From NCBI GenBank assembly GCA_932521025.1, contig OW051470.1, positions 1,653,501 to 1,717,500 on the forward strand: a stretch of 64,000 nucleotides of DNA. Reading direction: 5' to 3'. The position numbers and the translations under genes are program-made. The DNA is from Oscheius onirici (Eukaryota > Nematoda > Chromadorea > Rhabditida > Rhabditidae). The notes below the pieces were generated by a model that searched no databases, was not told where the DNA came from, and saw only the letters and a program-made list of their open reading frames with translations. Below, one piece after another: positions 1 to 10,687 of the stretch. Within the stretch, counting starts at the first letter, position 1, and every line of letters starts with the position of its first letter.

Positions 1-116
1 TCATCGGTTTTGACTTGTGAAGATTTCTTTTGCGACGTATTCTTGCAATTTCTCGTCGAATCGTGCTCTGTGCTGCTCCCTCAGGTCATCGAGACCCTCT
101 TCTGACACCTGGCCGT
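1..116 (-). CDS. C-terminal exon of an unrecognised protein (partial)
   Basis: The last coding exon of a minus-strand gene running off the left edge of the window. On the minus strand a TTACAG acceptor precedes an open frame of about 38 codons ending in TGA at position 1. The tail is charged and helix-like (DDLREQHRARFDEKLQEYVA, then KEIFTSQNR). I do not recognise the family from this short tail. The intron begins at 117, and the codon at the junction is split after its first base. The rest of the gene lies outside the window. Confidence 0.6.
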
Positions 117-330
117 CTGTAACAGTTGTTTTGCGATAAAAAATACAGAAAATAAAAGAAAACTTAAAGAAATAGCGGAAAAACTATAATTAAGCAACAA
201 CTAGAGGCTTTCTCCTCGTTTTAGGTCTCAAAGGTTTAGAATATACGTGCTTTTGTCGAAATGAACAAAAATAAACATAAAAATAAGGGAAAATAATAAT
301 GAAAACGGAAGAAAAACGAAATCAAACGTT

Positions 331-405
331 TCCGGTCAATTTCAACTGAAGCTGGTCAATTTCAGCTAGTTCTGGTCAATTTCAACGGTCGGTCAATTTC
401 AACTG
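331..405. repeat. Short tandem repeat, about 4 copies of GGTCAATTTCA
   Basis: Four imperfect copies of a 16-20 bp unit with core GGTCAATTTCA(A/G)C lie in the intergenic space. The rest of 117-703 is AT-rich and I see no supportable gene in it. Confidence 0.75.
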
Positions 406-703
406 CAACATATAGTACGGTTTGTTCTCAAAAAACCAAATCGCGGATGTTCGCGGTCATTTTGCCCGCGAATTCAAACAGCTGAAAATTTGTTGGGGAA
501 TTTCCCCTTGGTTGCAATTTGCGGCTTTCTTTTCAGTTTTTTTCCGTATGTTTTGCCTCTTGTCAACATAATAACGTAGCGCACATACCACTCTTGTAGT
601 AAATGTGTAAGGTGAACACGTGTGAGCAATATAAGGGATTGTTTTGTCATTCATTGCTTTTGATGAAGTTCGAGAGTTCTGACTTCCTCTGCCTCTGTCG
701 ATC

Positions 704-740
704 CGTCTCTTCTCTCTGCCATCCGTATCACCGAGGAGAG
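704..740 (+). promoter_or_regulatory. SL1 RNA promoter element (PSE-like), copy 1
   Basis: A block about 15-50 bp upstream of the SL1 start, with TCTCTTCTCTCTGCCATCC then ATCACCGAGGAG. It is conserved in front of all four SL1 genes here and is the expected place for the snRNA-type proximal sequence element. The role is inferred from position and conservation. Confidence 0.7.
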
Positions 741-752
741 TGCCACAGCGTC

Positions 753-855
753 GGTTTAATTACCCAAGTTTGAGGTATTCAAATGCTTCCGACCCTGCGA
801 ATGTAGAGGTTGAAGGAAATTTTGGAACAGCTTTCCATTTTCTGGGAGGGCAACA
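753..855 (+). ncRNA. sls-1: SL1 spliced-leader RNA gene, copy 1
   Basis: Positions 753-774 match the canonical 22-nt nematode SL1 leader (GGTTTAATTACCCAAG onward) exactly, followed at once by a GT splice donor (775-776). An Sm-binding site (AAATTTTGGA, near 817-826) and a 3' stem-loop (about 831-850, pairing partly through G-U) complete the SL RNA plan. In nematodes the SL RNA snRNP donates its leader to pre-mRNA 5' ends by trans-splicing. The 3' end is placed just after the hairpin and is approximate. The terminal stem is weaker than in the other copies. The rest of the flank, 856-1451, shows no gene. Confidence 0.95.
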
Positions 856-1451
856 AGGCATCTTGAACAACGCTTCCTTTTGCCAGACGGCAAGCCGAGA
901 GGTCAGAATATGATCTCCCAGAGGCTACTTTTATTGAAATACAAGGTTGGCAACGCCCTGCCAGGGCTAAAGTAGAAATTCATGACTTCGATCTGTCACG
1001 GAGCCATAGTCGTGGTTTCCCTTTCACTCCTCCTTTGTTACTCTCCTCCAGTCACTCTCCCTGACCCTCTAAAGAAACTACCGAAATTATATTTGTACCC
1101 ACTCCCTCCCAAGCCTAATTTCAAAGTGAGGATCTGAACGGGTCGCCCGGCCCGTTCCTAGCTTTAGTGAGTCTCAGCCCTAGTTCCCCCTTCCCTTCTC
1201 CCCTTGTCACTCTGTTCCAGTCACACAGACCCAGTAAGAAACTATCAAACTCATAAGAACCCTTCGTGTACTTGCTTTTCCTGTCGCGACTTGTTAAAAA
1301 CTAATTTGCGCACAAAGCTCCCCTCCTTATCCTCAATTAGAGCTTCAGACACACACACAGAGACGCGAGAGCATTTTATAGTGGATTATTTGGAGAAACT
1401 TTACTCAAAAAAAATCCTGGTACTATAGGATAAAATATGGTGGCTGAATAA

Positions 1452-3109
1452 CTACAGAGATTGAAGTGGAGACTTTTCGCGTCTTATTCTTTGACTTCTT
1501 GTCATTGGACCAGCAACGCTTCTACTATTCTTCTTCTCCTCCTCCCGTACTTTACATAGTTCCTTCTGTTCGTAGATGAATGTCTTGATGGCGGCATTGT
1601 AGTCCTCCAAAGGCAGTGGCAAAAGTTTTGGAATAAGATCACTGAGGGATGTCTGGTTGATATAAAGGGAATATCGCAAGCTGGGATGAATTCCAGACAC
1701 TGGATTATTCATATTGTTCAGCAGATAATCGATGAGAGTTCGGCGATCGTCACCTATCAGCTCCCACGTTTGCTTGTAATCTATTTTCGTCACTGCCATA
1801 AGTTGATTGTTCTCCAGCTGCTTGACAGCAAGTGTCAAAACGCCATAGTGGAGCATTTCTCCATGGTAGATCAGCACGAATCCCGGAATCGGCTTATTTT
1901 CGACTTCTACGTACATTGTCCAGACAATTTTTTTCAGACTTCCCCGATCTCCTTCGAGAAATTCCTGAAAGACGGTGTAGGTAGCGAGAAGGACAGCGAG
2001 ACAGAGGAACCGAGCAACAGAAAATTTTCTACCTACCGTAAAAGCTCTAATAGAATCCAACCCCCCAGCCTATGAAAATGACGCCTTGCATAAGATACGC
2101 AATTACGTACTCACGTTTTTTGGGATCAAGACGTCTTTTTTAGTTCTTTGGTGTTCTGCAAATTTGTAGAGGACGTCAGGGGCTACAACTTTGCAAAACA
2201 TCACAAAGTCAGAAAATGACGTCTTGACCCTAGAAAATGGGAGTACGTAATTGCGTATCTTACGTAAGGGATGGGCTTCTATAAGAACTTTTACGGTAAC
2301 TCACTCTGGCGTATATTGGAAAAACACCTCGCTGATCATGCCCTCTTTGTAGACTACCGTGTTGGTGGGTAATTACAAACGACTCAAAACGAGACAGGAG
2401 TGAAAACGGCGGCAATGTTTCCAGTTGATCAGCTATCAAATGGGAGCAAGTCTATAATTTTTCAGCGAACTTTTACAAACAAAACTTACAGATGGCACTT
2501 TCGTCAGGGCTTCTGCCGTGATAAAACTCATTTTCAGAATTTTGAAGTCAATTTTATTCACGGCAAGCTCCAGAAATGATGGAGTGCTGCTTCCTTTACT
2601 GAGTGTCAGCTGTTTGCAGACAAACTTTCTGTTTTTCCAAGAAGCCTCTAGAGCATCCTTCATGTCTTCTCTAACGTCCTAAAAGTATGTTCCTCTGTCC
2701 CTCTGCAACTCACAATAGTGATCCGATCGAAACGCATGGAGCCGATCAGTGAAGAATCGCAAATGTCATAAACCCACCCGGTGTTCATAAAAAGTATAGC
2801 TGAATTTTGAAACTGCAACAGAAAGGGTAAAAATAGTGACGAAAACATACTTTATCGATGCCTGAAAGGATGCTCAGCTCTTCACTTCCTCTCACTAAAA
2901 TGTTTGCTCTGTTGACTTCCAGGAAGTCCTTCACAGCTCTCGAACATGAGGCCATTTCGATAAAACCTACAGCCTCAACCTGAAAATCTCTGTGACAAGT
3001 GGGAATATTCAAAAACCTTGTTCAAAACGCGAACCATGTAGTTTTGAATTTTCGAGAAAGGAAGAGGATCCGCATCATGATCTTCTATCTCTCCGAGAGC
3101 CAGAGACAT
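1452..3109 (-). CDS. F-box-like family protein, intact (389 aa)
   Basis: Six exons, all in phase 0: 3109-3017, 2979-2851, 2812-2714, 2678-2490, 2451-2305, 1964-1452. The start was chosen because an acceptor (TTTAG) lies one base upstream and the next paralogue starts the same way. Residues about 16-60 fit a degenerate F-box: LPFSKIQNYMVRVLNK, then FIEMASCSRAVKDFLEVNR. The C-terminal half is family-specific, with TCSHL and RFES motifs, then a basic tail. F-box proteins usually recruit substrates to SCF ubiquitin ligases through SKP1; that role is inferred, not shown. The closest relative here is the gene at 10688-11920, with matching exon borders. Intron 5 (1965-2304) contains a foldback element. 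The F-box call is moderate; membership of the local family is certain. Confidence 0.8.
2034..2298. mobile_element. Foldback MITE in an intron of the F-box-like gene
   Basis: A 265-bp palindromic element with ends TACCGTAAAAGCTCTAATAG and CTATAAGAACTTTTACGGTA. The inner arms repeat ACGCAATTACGTACT and its complement around a central hairpin (GCAAATTTGTAG to CTACAACTTTGC). A second copy begins at 63852. There is no coding capacity. It sits wholly inside an intron. Confidence 0.8.
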
Positions 3110-3972
3110 TCTAAACTTATACTTTAAAAACACTAAAAAAGAAACGATAGAAAAGACAAAAGTTTCAAAGAGCAGAGGGCCGGAAACGACTGAGCTGTGG
3201 CTGAGAGCAGACCTTATCATTGGCTTGCATGTTTGATAAATGTTTGATAATGGGCTGAAGGTGTGTTTACATTCTTGGCATTTTTTTTGGTGTTAGAAGG
3301 AACTAATAAATGATATGAGCAGTCTGCCTTTACTACTGGACAAAAAATGCGTTAGAAGTATCATAGAAGCTGTAAGCTCTTGATTTTTTTACCATCGTAA
3401 TGAAACCATCCGCCTACGATGGTACCTGCCGCACTCAACTGTTTCGGAATAAATTCTGGCCAACTTCTGGATTGCCATCAAACTTGACGAATCTCTTTAC
3501 AAAAGCTAACGTGTCTCGACTAACTCGTCTTCACAAAATATTCAAAAAAAACCTAGTCGAAACTTTTCTCGTGGTCATACACAATCAAACTCACCAACAA
3601 ACAGAGTCCACGATAGTCGTCATTTCCCTTTACAGAGTTGTTTGCGCTGTTCGTGCATTTGTTGCTGTAATCTCTTCCTAACGCCCCTGACCCGTTAACT
3701 GTCAAAAAACCAAAGTTGACTAAATCCTTACCATCATCTTTTTGGTTTCACTGGTTGTCTGCTTTCTGTTACTCGGTTTCTCTCCAGGGTGACAATAGTC
3801 AGACTCACCTATATCTCATTTCAGTTGTTCCACAAAGGTTAATAGTTTGCACACTAACTATTCACAAGGGAGCAACTATTTCTTGAAAAAGGTTCATTCT
3901 ACTTGAGATACACAAACTTCGTGCGTTTATATAGAGTCCTCGTCGCTTGATTTCTGTGAATCTTGTGTTATA
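3110..3972. other. Intergenic, no gene seen
   Basis: AT-rich sequence between the F-box-like gene and SL1 copy 2. A 93-codon open frame at 3400-3681 has no recognisable domain. Its end shares the CAAACAGAGTCCACGA word with other intergenic repeats in the window, so I treat it as repeat-derived. Confidence 0.5.
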
Positions 3973-4076
3973 ATGTTGCCTTCCCAGAAAAGGGAATGCT
4001 GTACCAAAATTTCTTTCAGCCTCTAACTTGATAGGGTCGGAAGCAATTGAATACCTCAAACTTGGGTAATTAAACC
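3973..4076 (-). ncRNA. sls-1: SL1 spliced-leader RNA gene, copy 2
   Basis: On the minus strand 4076-4055 is an exact SL1 leader followed by a GT donor at 4054-4053. The Sm site (AAATTTTGG) is at about 4007-4015, and a terminal hairpin (GCATTCCC to GGGAAGGC) lies at about 3978-4000. The PSE-like block is conserved upstream. Compared with copy 1 the stem is stronger and the central part has small substitutions. The 3' end is approximate. Confidence 0.95.
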
Positions 4077-4089
4077 AACACTTTGGCGT

Positions 4090-4126
4090 TCTCCTCGGTG
4101 ATACGGATGGCAGAGAGAAGAGATGG
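4090..4126 (-). promoter_or_regulatory. SL1 RNA promoter element (PSE-like), copy 2
   Basis: Minus-strand TCTTCTCTCTGCCATCCGTA then CACCGAGGAGAAC, at the same distance from the SL1 start as in the other copies. Confidence 0.7.
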
Positions 4127-4278
4127 AACGGCAGCGGCCGGGAGAAGCCGTGTCAATCTCGTTCAAAATCAGAGTCAACAGATTAAAGATAGAAAAAAGA
4201 CTTGGATTTAACCTCAACATTATAAAGGGAGAAGTAAGCCACTAGATTTATATTTTTCTCATAAATGTACTTTTTCAG

Positions 4279-4372
4279 GGTGGTTCAATCTGCTTCGAGG
4301 GATTCATGGCTGACAGGAATTACCACGCAATCGTCCCTTATCGGCACTATGTTCTTCGATACAATCGTTGTT
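4279..4372 (+). pseudogene. Exon-3 fragment of the F-box-like family
   Basis: A TTTTTCAG acceptor is followed by a stretch matching exon 3 of the intact gene at 10688: GGSIC at the start and SLIGTMFFDTIVV before a GTGAG donor. The two parts are in different frames, so a frameshift lies between them. No neighbouring exons were found in register. It is a relic, and on the strand opposite to the decayed copy at 4737-5770. Confidence 0.65.
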
Positions 4373-4697
4373 GTGAGTTTGCTTTTTTAAAGCGGAAATT
4401 TGAAAAACATATTTCACTGAAGGAATCAACAAAAATGCATCTATGCCCGTTCTTTTGTGATTTTCTTTCGAGATTTCACTTCAAAATGGGCATTACATCG
4501 ATACCAAACGACTGAACACGAAAAGAGCACAGAAACATCAAATTAAAACATAACAACTCGTGTTTTGCAAAATGTGCTTAGTTTCAGGTCATTTTCTTCC
4601 ATTATCTTTCTATTTTGCTCTATCCACCTATTTTTGACGTGCTCTGTCTTTGCTTTTGAACGAGATTGACACTGCTTCTCCCAGCCGCTACCGTTTC

Positions 4698-4733
4698 ATC
4701 TCTTCTCTCTGCCATCCATATCACCGAGGAGAA
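4698..4733 (+). promoter_or_regulatory. Orphan SL1-type promoter element
   Basis: TCATCTCTTCTCTCTGCCAT then ATATCACCGAGGAGAACG is nearly identical to the block in front of SL1 copy 2, including its upstream flank (GAACGAGATTGACAC). The SL1 sequence itself is missing and replaced by a TA-rich run. It marks a deleted or incompletely duplicated SL1 unit. Confidence 0.7.
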
Positions 4734-4736
4734 CGT

Positions 4737-5770
4737 ATATATATATATTTTCGGAATCAGCGCGATGAGCTCTGTCTTCTGAGCTCAACTTCATTTTGTC
4801 CCTGATACCCTCTTTAAATCTACTGTAACTCATTCTTGCATAATATGAAAATCCATCACTTGACTTAACACAATCGCCTGCAACTCTTCCATCGCAGTGA
4901 TCAAACGAAACGGATTGAAATCGTCGGAAGTCCGAAAATGGTGGTACGTAGTCAACATGGAATCTACCCAATTTTAAATGGAGGCATGTCTATAACTTTA
5001 AGTCAGTAAAAATTATGAATTAAACATAGTGTGGGAATTTTTGCCAAAATTTCCGGTGTAATACACGACATATACAACTTTTTGAAGACGATTATTGGGA
5101 GGAGGATGTCCAGAAACGAGAGACTCTTGGAGACGGTACTGCAAAACAGATCAAGCATGTAACAGAAGAACTTTTTGTCTTTTAAAGCATTTTTCAAGTT
5201 TTCCGCATTGTCTTCCTCGATTTCCTGAAAACTGGCAGTTCCTCTGTTTTTTTTTTGCGACTCACAACACGGATCTTTTCGTAGTACGGGATGCCGAACA
5301 GGGAAGATTCGTGCCACTCAGTCCAGAAAAAGGGTGAAAAAAAATTAATCTCTTTCTAAATGAACAGCATGCTAAATTTTTAAACAAAAAACTCACTTGT
5401 TCCCGTTGAGTACAGATATTTAGTTCTTCTCCCACTCTCATTCCCAAGTTCATTTTGTTGGCTTCCATAAAATTCTTAACAGTTCCTGAACAAGTAGCCA
5501 TATTGAGGAATTCGTCCAACTTGAGCTGAAATCTATCATTTTTTAAAATTAAATTGAAACAACCTTGTTCAGTATTTTGACCATATTATTCCGAATTCCA
5601 AGGAAAGGAAGATAATTTTCTTCCTTTTTCGAATTTCTTCTCCTTTGCTGGAAGGACCATTCAGAGGGGGACTGGAACCGGTCGCAGTCTGCGTCTATGT
5701 ACCCAATTCCCCCGGCCGCTGCCGTTTCATTTCTCTTCCCTGCCCTATCCATCACCGAGGAGAGCGCCAT
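4737..5770 (-). pseudogene. Decayed F-box-like gene
   Basis: Exons corresponding to the intact paralogue are visible: F-box part 1 (LPFLGIRNNMVKILNK, ending near 5567), part 2 at 5525-5397 (FLNMATCSGTVKNFMEANK), SLFGIPYYEKIRV near 5290, EIEEDNAENLKNALKD from 5224, and TCLHLKLGRF from 4989. Signs of decay: no clear acceptor before the third exon, a lost donor after IPTL, and a GT to AT change in the donor at 4833-4832 (the paralogue has AGA|GTGAGT). The final exon is absent; the sequence runs into the orphan SL1 promoter. The 5' end overlaps the promoter of SL1 copy 3 on the other strand. A product is unlikely. Confidence 0.7.
5725..5766 (+). promoter_or_regulatory. SL1 RNA promoter element (PSE-like), copy 3
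   Basis: TTTCATTTCTCTTCCCTGCC then ATCACCGAGGAGAGCGCC, slightly diverged in the pyrimidine tract but with the same spacing to the SL1 start. Confidence 0.65.
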
Positions 5771-5776
5771 AGCGCC

Positions 5777-5879
5777 GGTTTAATTACCCAAGTTTGAGGT
5801 ATTCAAATGCTTCCGACCCTATCAAGATAGAGGTTGAAAGAAATTTTGGAACAGCCTTCCCTTCAAGGGGAGGGCAACA
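5777..5879 (+). ncRNA. sls-1: SL1 spliced-leader RNA gene, copy 3
   Basis: Exact SL1 leader at 5777-5798, GT donor at 5799-5800, Sm site AAATTTTGGA at about 5841-5850, and a strong terminal hairpin (GCCTTCCC, loop, GGGGAGGGC) near 5854-5875. It faces copy 4 about 0.7 kb away. The 3' end is approximate. Confidence 0.95.
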
Positions 5880-5989
5880 AGACATCTTGATCAACGCTCT
5901 CTTTTGCCAGATGGCAAGCCTTCAGAGGACAGACAATGAAAAAAGTTCACATAATGTACTTTATCTTGGTCGAAGGCAGTAATTGACAA

Positions 5990-6255
5990 CAATATGCGTA
6001 AAAATAATATGCGGATTTGAGAACAATCGGGAACGTATTTGCTTCAATTCCATACAGTATTGGATAGATAAAATTCCCCACTATTATTCGTATCGGACTC
6101 TCATTCTCCTCGAGGCTTCCACAATCAAACTTACGGAGATGCTACTGCCGCTGTCAATTGAAGAGTACAAGACGACTATCCAGAAGTTTCTCTCCGACCA
6201 GAAGAAACTTAAGGAAAAGGCTGACCAGCCAAGCTCCAGCAGCCAGAAAGAATAG
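5990..6255 (+). pseudogene. Last-exon fragment of the F-box-like family
   Basis: An open frame ending at a TAA matches the C-terminal part of the intact gene at 1452-3109: LLPLSIEEYKTTIQKF and SDQKKLKEK align with LLPLPLEDYNAAIKTF and YEQKELCKV. It is on the opposite strand to the decayed copy that lacks this exon, so it may be that copy's lost end after an inversion. No upstream exons adjoin. Confidence 0.6.
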
Positions 6256-6519
6256 AAGAAGTGTCGTTGTTCTCCTATTATCTTTTTGTTCCTTCCACAT
6301 TATCTGCTTTGTCCCTTCCCTCCTTCTCTGTATACGGAGATGTACATCATATTCTCTGTCCCTCACTTTTCAATTTCGGTGATACTTTTCTTAAACTGTT
6401 TCATAAATTCTGGGTTCATTTGGACGGATAGATTGGGAAAATGATAGGAGAACAAAATGTCTGAGATATAAAAAATAATTTCTTGTCGTTTTTCCAACTG
6501 AACAGACAGGCAAAAGGCT

Positions 6520-6623
6520 TGTTGCCCTCCCAGCAAAAGGGAGGGCTGTTCCAAAATTTCTTTCAACCTCTAAATTCGTAGGGTCGGAAGCATTTGAATA
6601 CCTCAAACTTGGGTAATTAAACC
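6520..6623 (-). ncRNA. sls-1: SL1 spliced-leader RNA gene, copy 4
   Basis: On the minus strand 6623-6602 is an exact SL1 leader with a GT donor at 6601-6600. The Sm site AAATTTTGG is at about 6552-6560, followed by a strong terminal hairpin (GCCCTCCC to GGGAGGGC) at 6523-6547. The conserved promoter block is upstream. The 3' end is approximate. Confidence 0.95.
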
Positions 6624-6635
6624 GACGCTATGGCC

Positions 6636-6674
6636 GTCTCCTCGGTGATATGAATGGCAGAGAGAAGAGACGGA
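6636..6674 (-). promoter_or_regulatory. SL1 RNA promoter element (PSE-like), copy 4
   Basis: Minus-strand CGTCTCTTCTCTCTGCCATT then ATATCACCGAGGAGACGGCC, at the same spacing as the other copies. Confidence 0.7.
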
Positions 6675-7329
6675 TCGGCAGAGGCCGGGGTCAGGCTGTG
6701 GTCAGAAACAGAGGAGCGCACTGCCTAGTCGGTAGATGTTGACTATCTGCCGGACGTTGAAACGAAAATACCATTTGCGTATTCTCTATTTTCTCAGTCC
6801 TTTTCGTCTAAAATCTGAATTCTTCAAGTTTTATATTCTGATTCCCTCTTATTATGTACTTTGTTTTGTTGAAAATGAGAATTTTAGGCCGGTTTTAGTT
6901 TTGGTCGCAAGCCCAACTGAACCGTACCATAAAAACCTGTAACTTCAGAGCCGATTTTTTAACTCTAAGTTGGTTTTTTTTGACAAATTTCGACCCGAAA
7001 AGAGTCTTTTCTTTTCTCTGTCTTGACCGTCCGTTGTAGTAATGATATCTGTCCGTTTAGACGGCTATAAAACTTCAGACAACTGAAACTGGGGTAGATC
7101 CTATTCTTGCCCCCGGGATTTTTCATTTTTTTCAATTTTTCTTTTTTTACAAAAAAATTTTATACAAAAAAAAACATGGAAGGATGGCAAATGAAGTCAA
7201 TAGCCTCAAGTCTCGTCTAGTATGACACGGAAATCTATGAAACTACGACCTGACAGGTGAATTGGTTTAAAGGACTGCTTCACATGGGAAAAGGTGGGTC
7301 TCAAAACGATAAACTGAGAAGAAAAACGA

Positions 7330-8242
7330 ATGAAATGCTTCTGTAGGCAAGAAAAACGTGACTCAGTCTTGTTACCAATGGCCCGTGAAGATCCAACGCT
7401 TTTCGTTCTCCACGAGGAATTCAAGGACCCCATTCGGACAACAGCACTCCTCCGTCACATCCGGTCCTTCCACCTGTTGACGCCGTCGGTCAGATCAGAA
7501 ATGGCAGAGATTACCCTTACTCTCGCTATCTGCAGCCAGAAGCCCTACAATCCCAGGCATCCGTTCTGTCACGGAAAGATCAGAGAAGTTGTGAAGCCCA
7601 ATGATAACGTAGTATTCCGTTGCACTGTTTGCCGCAGCGAGAAGTCGATCCACCACGGAGAATCGGCCTGCACTGCTGCTCCTCCTCCTGCCGGCTTCTC
7701 TGTTTTCTCTCATATGGATGTAGCAGGACGTCCCAATCGCAAAGTGAGGCTGATTCGAAAAATAACTCACAACTAATATAGATTGATCCAAAAGACGTGG
7801 TTTATATCGCTTTCTGTCTGGCCAAAGACCTTCGTGTCGCCACTCTTCCAGTCATCATCGAAACAAATCTCGCCGATGATACCGTTGTCTACTGGTCCCA
7901 GAGAATCCGAGAGATAGCATTAGCTGAGCTGGCTGAATCTCAGAAAATGGGCGGATTCGGAGACATCGTCGAAGTAGATGAATGCTTCATGAGAGGACGA
8001 CGCAAGGGAAATCTTTTTCCCACAGCCAAAACTTCGTCGATCCGGTCACTGGCTGCAGCACGCAAATTATCGAGAGACAGTGGAGGAAGATCAAGAAGCC
8101 GCTCCTTCGACTTGGTCCCGGTGTCCGTGAGCGCACTCTTCCGTCTCATCTCGCTCTCCACTGGTGGCTGTCGCAGAATGGTCGCCATGTCTGCTCCGAT
8201 CCCTTTTACCGTCAGTTGGAGCTGATTTCAAAGCACTATTAG
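7330..8242 (+). pseudogene. Merlin-type (ISXO2/IS1595-like) transposase, decayed
   Basis: Two open pieces joined by a plausible short intron (7330-7743, then 7782 onward). The N-terminal part has paired cysteines (ICSQK, then CTVCRSEK). The DDE-type signature VEVDECFMRGRRKG is followed, in another frame, by the hallmark C-terminal motif NFVDPVTGCSTQIIERQW and WRKIKKPLLRLG, ending at 8242. The region that normally separates these two motifs is missing and the frame shifts there, so the protein is broken. Merlin elements are DNA transposons related to bacterial IS1016/IS1595. Terminal repeats were not identified. The flanks 6700-7329 and 8243-9160 hold no gene I can support. Confidence 0.75.
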
Positions 8243-9164
8243 CTTGTTGTTGTTGATTATAACGATATCAATCGTCATAAACATTCATGTTGAACCTATA
8301 AAACAATTGGGAAGAACACATATGATAAAACCTGACATATTCCGTTCCATTCGAGGCAGCTGATACAGAAAACATGTAGAGAATCGCTATCTTGAAGAAG
8401 ATGAAGAAGAAGAGCTGTCTTGAAAGATTCTTGATCGTTTGAGGATTGCTGGTCGAAAGTCCCTCGATTTATCCTAAGCTGGTCCTGGAAGTAATCACTT
8501 GAATTAAAAAAAACAAGCTATAAGAAACTAATCAGTAAGAAACTGGCCTGTAAATGGGCAACGGGGGATTCGGTTTCGTGGCTGTCTTCTTTTCTGTCGA
8601 ATACGGCCGGCATCTATCCCCGTGGTGCAGGAACATCCCCTAAAAGCAAAGAAATGAAGTAAAATCTAGCAAAAGAGCATAAATAGCAAGGGAAAATGAA
8701 CTGTTTGCATGCCTAAGTGGCGTAGTATTTCCGTTTTACGTAGCTGCCATTTTTATGACTTTCAACGAAAAAAAAACATTAAAAAAGAGCAAACATGAAA
8801 AAGAAACGGAGAAGAAACGAAATTGCTGAAGAAAAATTTAAAAAAAATGAAAAATCCCGCTAAATAGAATTTTGCCGCGAAAAAGCGTTTGAATCCAGGG
8901 GGTTGCCAGCTCGAGTATTACCCAGTAGAGCCCGAAATTCGAATTTGGGATTTCATGATTTTCGATTTTTCTCCTTCTCTTGCCTCTCTGCTCTATTTTT
9001 ATCCTTTTTTCGCTATTTTTCTGCTTCTTTTTTGTTAAAAAAGTTTTCTAAACGTTGAAAAACATTTTAGACGGAAGATCCCGAGAAAAAACCATGTTTA
9101 TTCCAGCAAAAAAGCAATTTCCCTTGACTTCTTTATTTTTCTGCCCATTTCAGTAAAATAGACC

Positions 9165-9213
9165 AAGTTGCAAAAAATCGGCCTGTAAGATTGCAGGCCG
9201 ATTTTTACAACTT
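9165..9213. repeat. Short perfect-type hairpin
   Basis: AAGTTGCAAAAAATCGGCCT and its near-exact complement flank a 5-8 nt loop. There is no coding potential. Confidence 0.7.
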
Positions 9214-9479
9214 TTTATCCTGCCCTTTTTTCTTCGATTTGTTTTTCTTTTTTGTTAAAAAAATAACTGTAAACAATGTAACAACATTTTAGGCATAAAA
9301 ACCCAAGAAAAAAACCAGGTTAGTCCCTTTTTACTTCTCCAGAATACTATTTTTGCCTGATTCCTTTTTCTTGTTTGTTCTCTATTTTCGTCTAGATTTC
9401 TCAGTTTTTTCTTCCTAAATTGCTCAGTTTTAGGCTTAGGTTACCCCATAATGCACACTGAACCCTAAAATACAAAACT

Positions 9480-9690
9480 TGGGTGGGCAGTAGAAAATGG
9501 ACATGCGGGGGGGGGGGGGGGCGAGTATGGGATGAGTGGGAGGCAAGTATGGGATGAGGGTGGGGGTTCAAAACAGGGCCTGAAGGTGGGGGATGAAAAT
9601 GACTTCCGTGGGGGGCTTATATGGGATAGGTCCGGGTATCGTATATAAGCACCCCAATTTTCACAGTGGGGTGCTTATATGGGATGTTAA
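9480..9690. repeat. G-rich low-complexity tract
   Basis: A run of about 15 G's near 9507-9521 is followed by repeated words GAGTATGGGATGAG and GGGCTTATATGGGAT. The remainder of 9214-10687 is AT-rich intergenic sequence with no gene recognised. Confidence 0.6.
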
Positions 9691-10687
9691 CATCCTATCT
9701 TCCAATTTTTCTGATTGCAAAACTAAATCTAATCACAAAAATTTGTATTGCTCACTTTTTGTCCGGTTTCCTTCTTTAGACAAATCCCTCTTTGTCTAAA
9801 GAATCCACTTTTTCACAAATCCAGATTATATTTTAGTTTTGTCGAACGAACAAACGGGTATGCGCCCCTTCAACTGTTCCACGAGCATATATGGCACCGT
9901 GTTTGCAACATACTGGTCTTCAATCGGTGATCTCCTTGTTGTTCTCAGTCTACCGGTAAAAAGAATCTGTAAAGAACAGCAAAAAAGCTCAAAAATTAAT
10001 GAAAAGCCATAAAAATGCAGCTAAAAACCATTGAATCCGGCTGCGATGGGTTAAAGGACTGCCCCCGTGGTTCCCGTCACGAATTTCATAACGGCTACGC
10101 TTTTTCAGCTGAGCTGCTGAACAAACTATATGTAGTGGCCTCATTCGCCGGACTATCGAGTGAGCTACCAGATAAGCCTTTAGAGTGACGACAGCCAGAG
10201 TTTGGATTAGAGCTGACAAGTTAAAAAAACGGTTTTTGGACGCTTTGATCTCGCAGTTTCATCCCAGTTCAGGCAAAAATTGATTCTTCTAGCTAGGCCT
10301 ATTTGAAAACACCTGAGTATTGAGCGTGGAACTAATTTCCCAGCCCAGTTCCCGGCCCAAGTTTCTGCTTGTCTTGTTGCCCTGGGTCTTCTCCCTTATC
10401 ACGGCGTACCTAAATGTTACCAAATCGATCAGGCCCGCTAAACAGGCGATTGCCTTCATTTTTTTAACATACTCATTTATTACCAGACGACTTCGTCGCC
10501 GTAGCGCCAAACTTTTTTGCCTACGCCTGAAACCGAAGCATTTTCCTACCGGTCAATCTGTTTCTCTTGGACCCTTTCAAACCATCTCTACCACAACAAG
10601 AGTAAGCCGTGGGCAAACAAACAGACAAACAATAGTTTAGATTCTCATTTTATAGTTTTCGTGAAAATAGAAAAAAAAGGTTCTAGA

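Noticed and set aside
457-654. 65-codon minus frame near the left edge
   Set aside because: Lysine/asparagine-rich AT-biased frame with no domain, upstream signal or paralogue.
6391-6606. Frame starting with MRYSNASDP, seen at several places
   Set aside because: It is a translation of the SL1 RNA gene (TTG start), explained by RNA conservation. It does not stay open in all copies.
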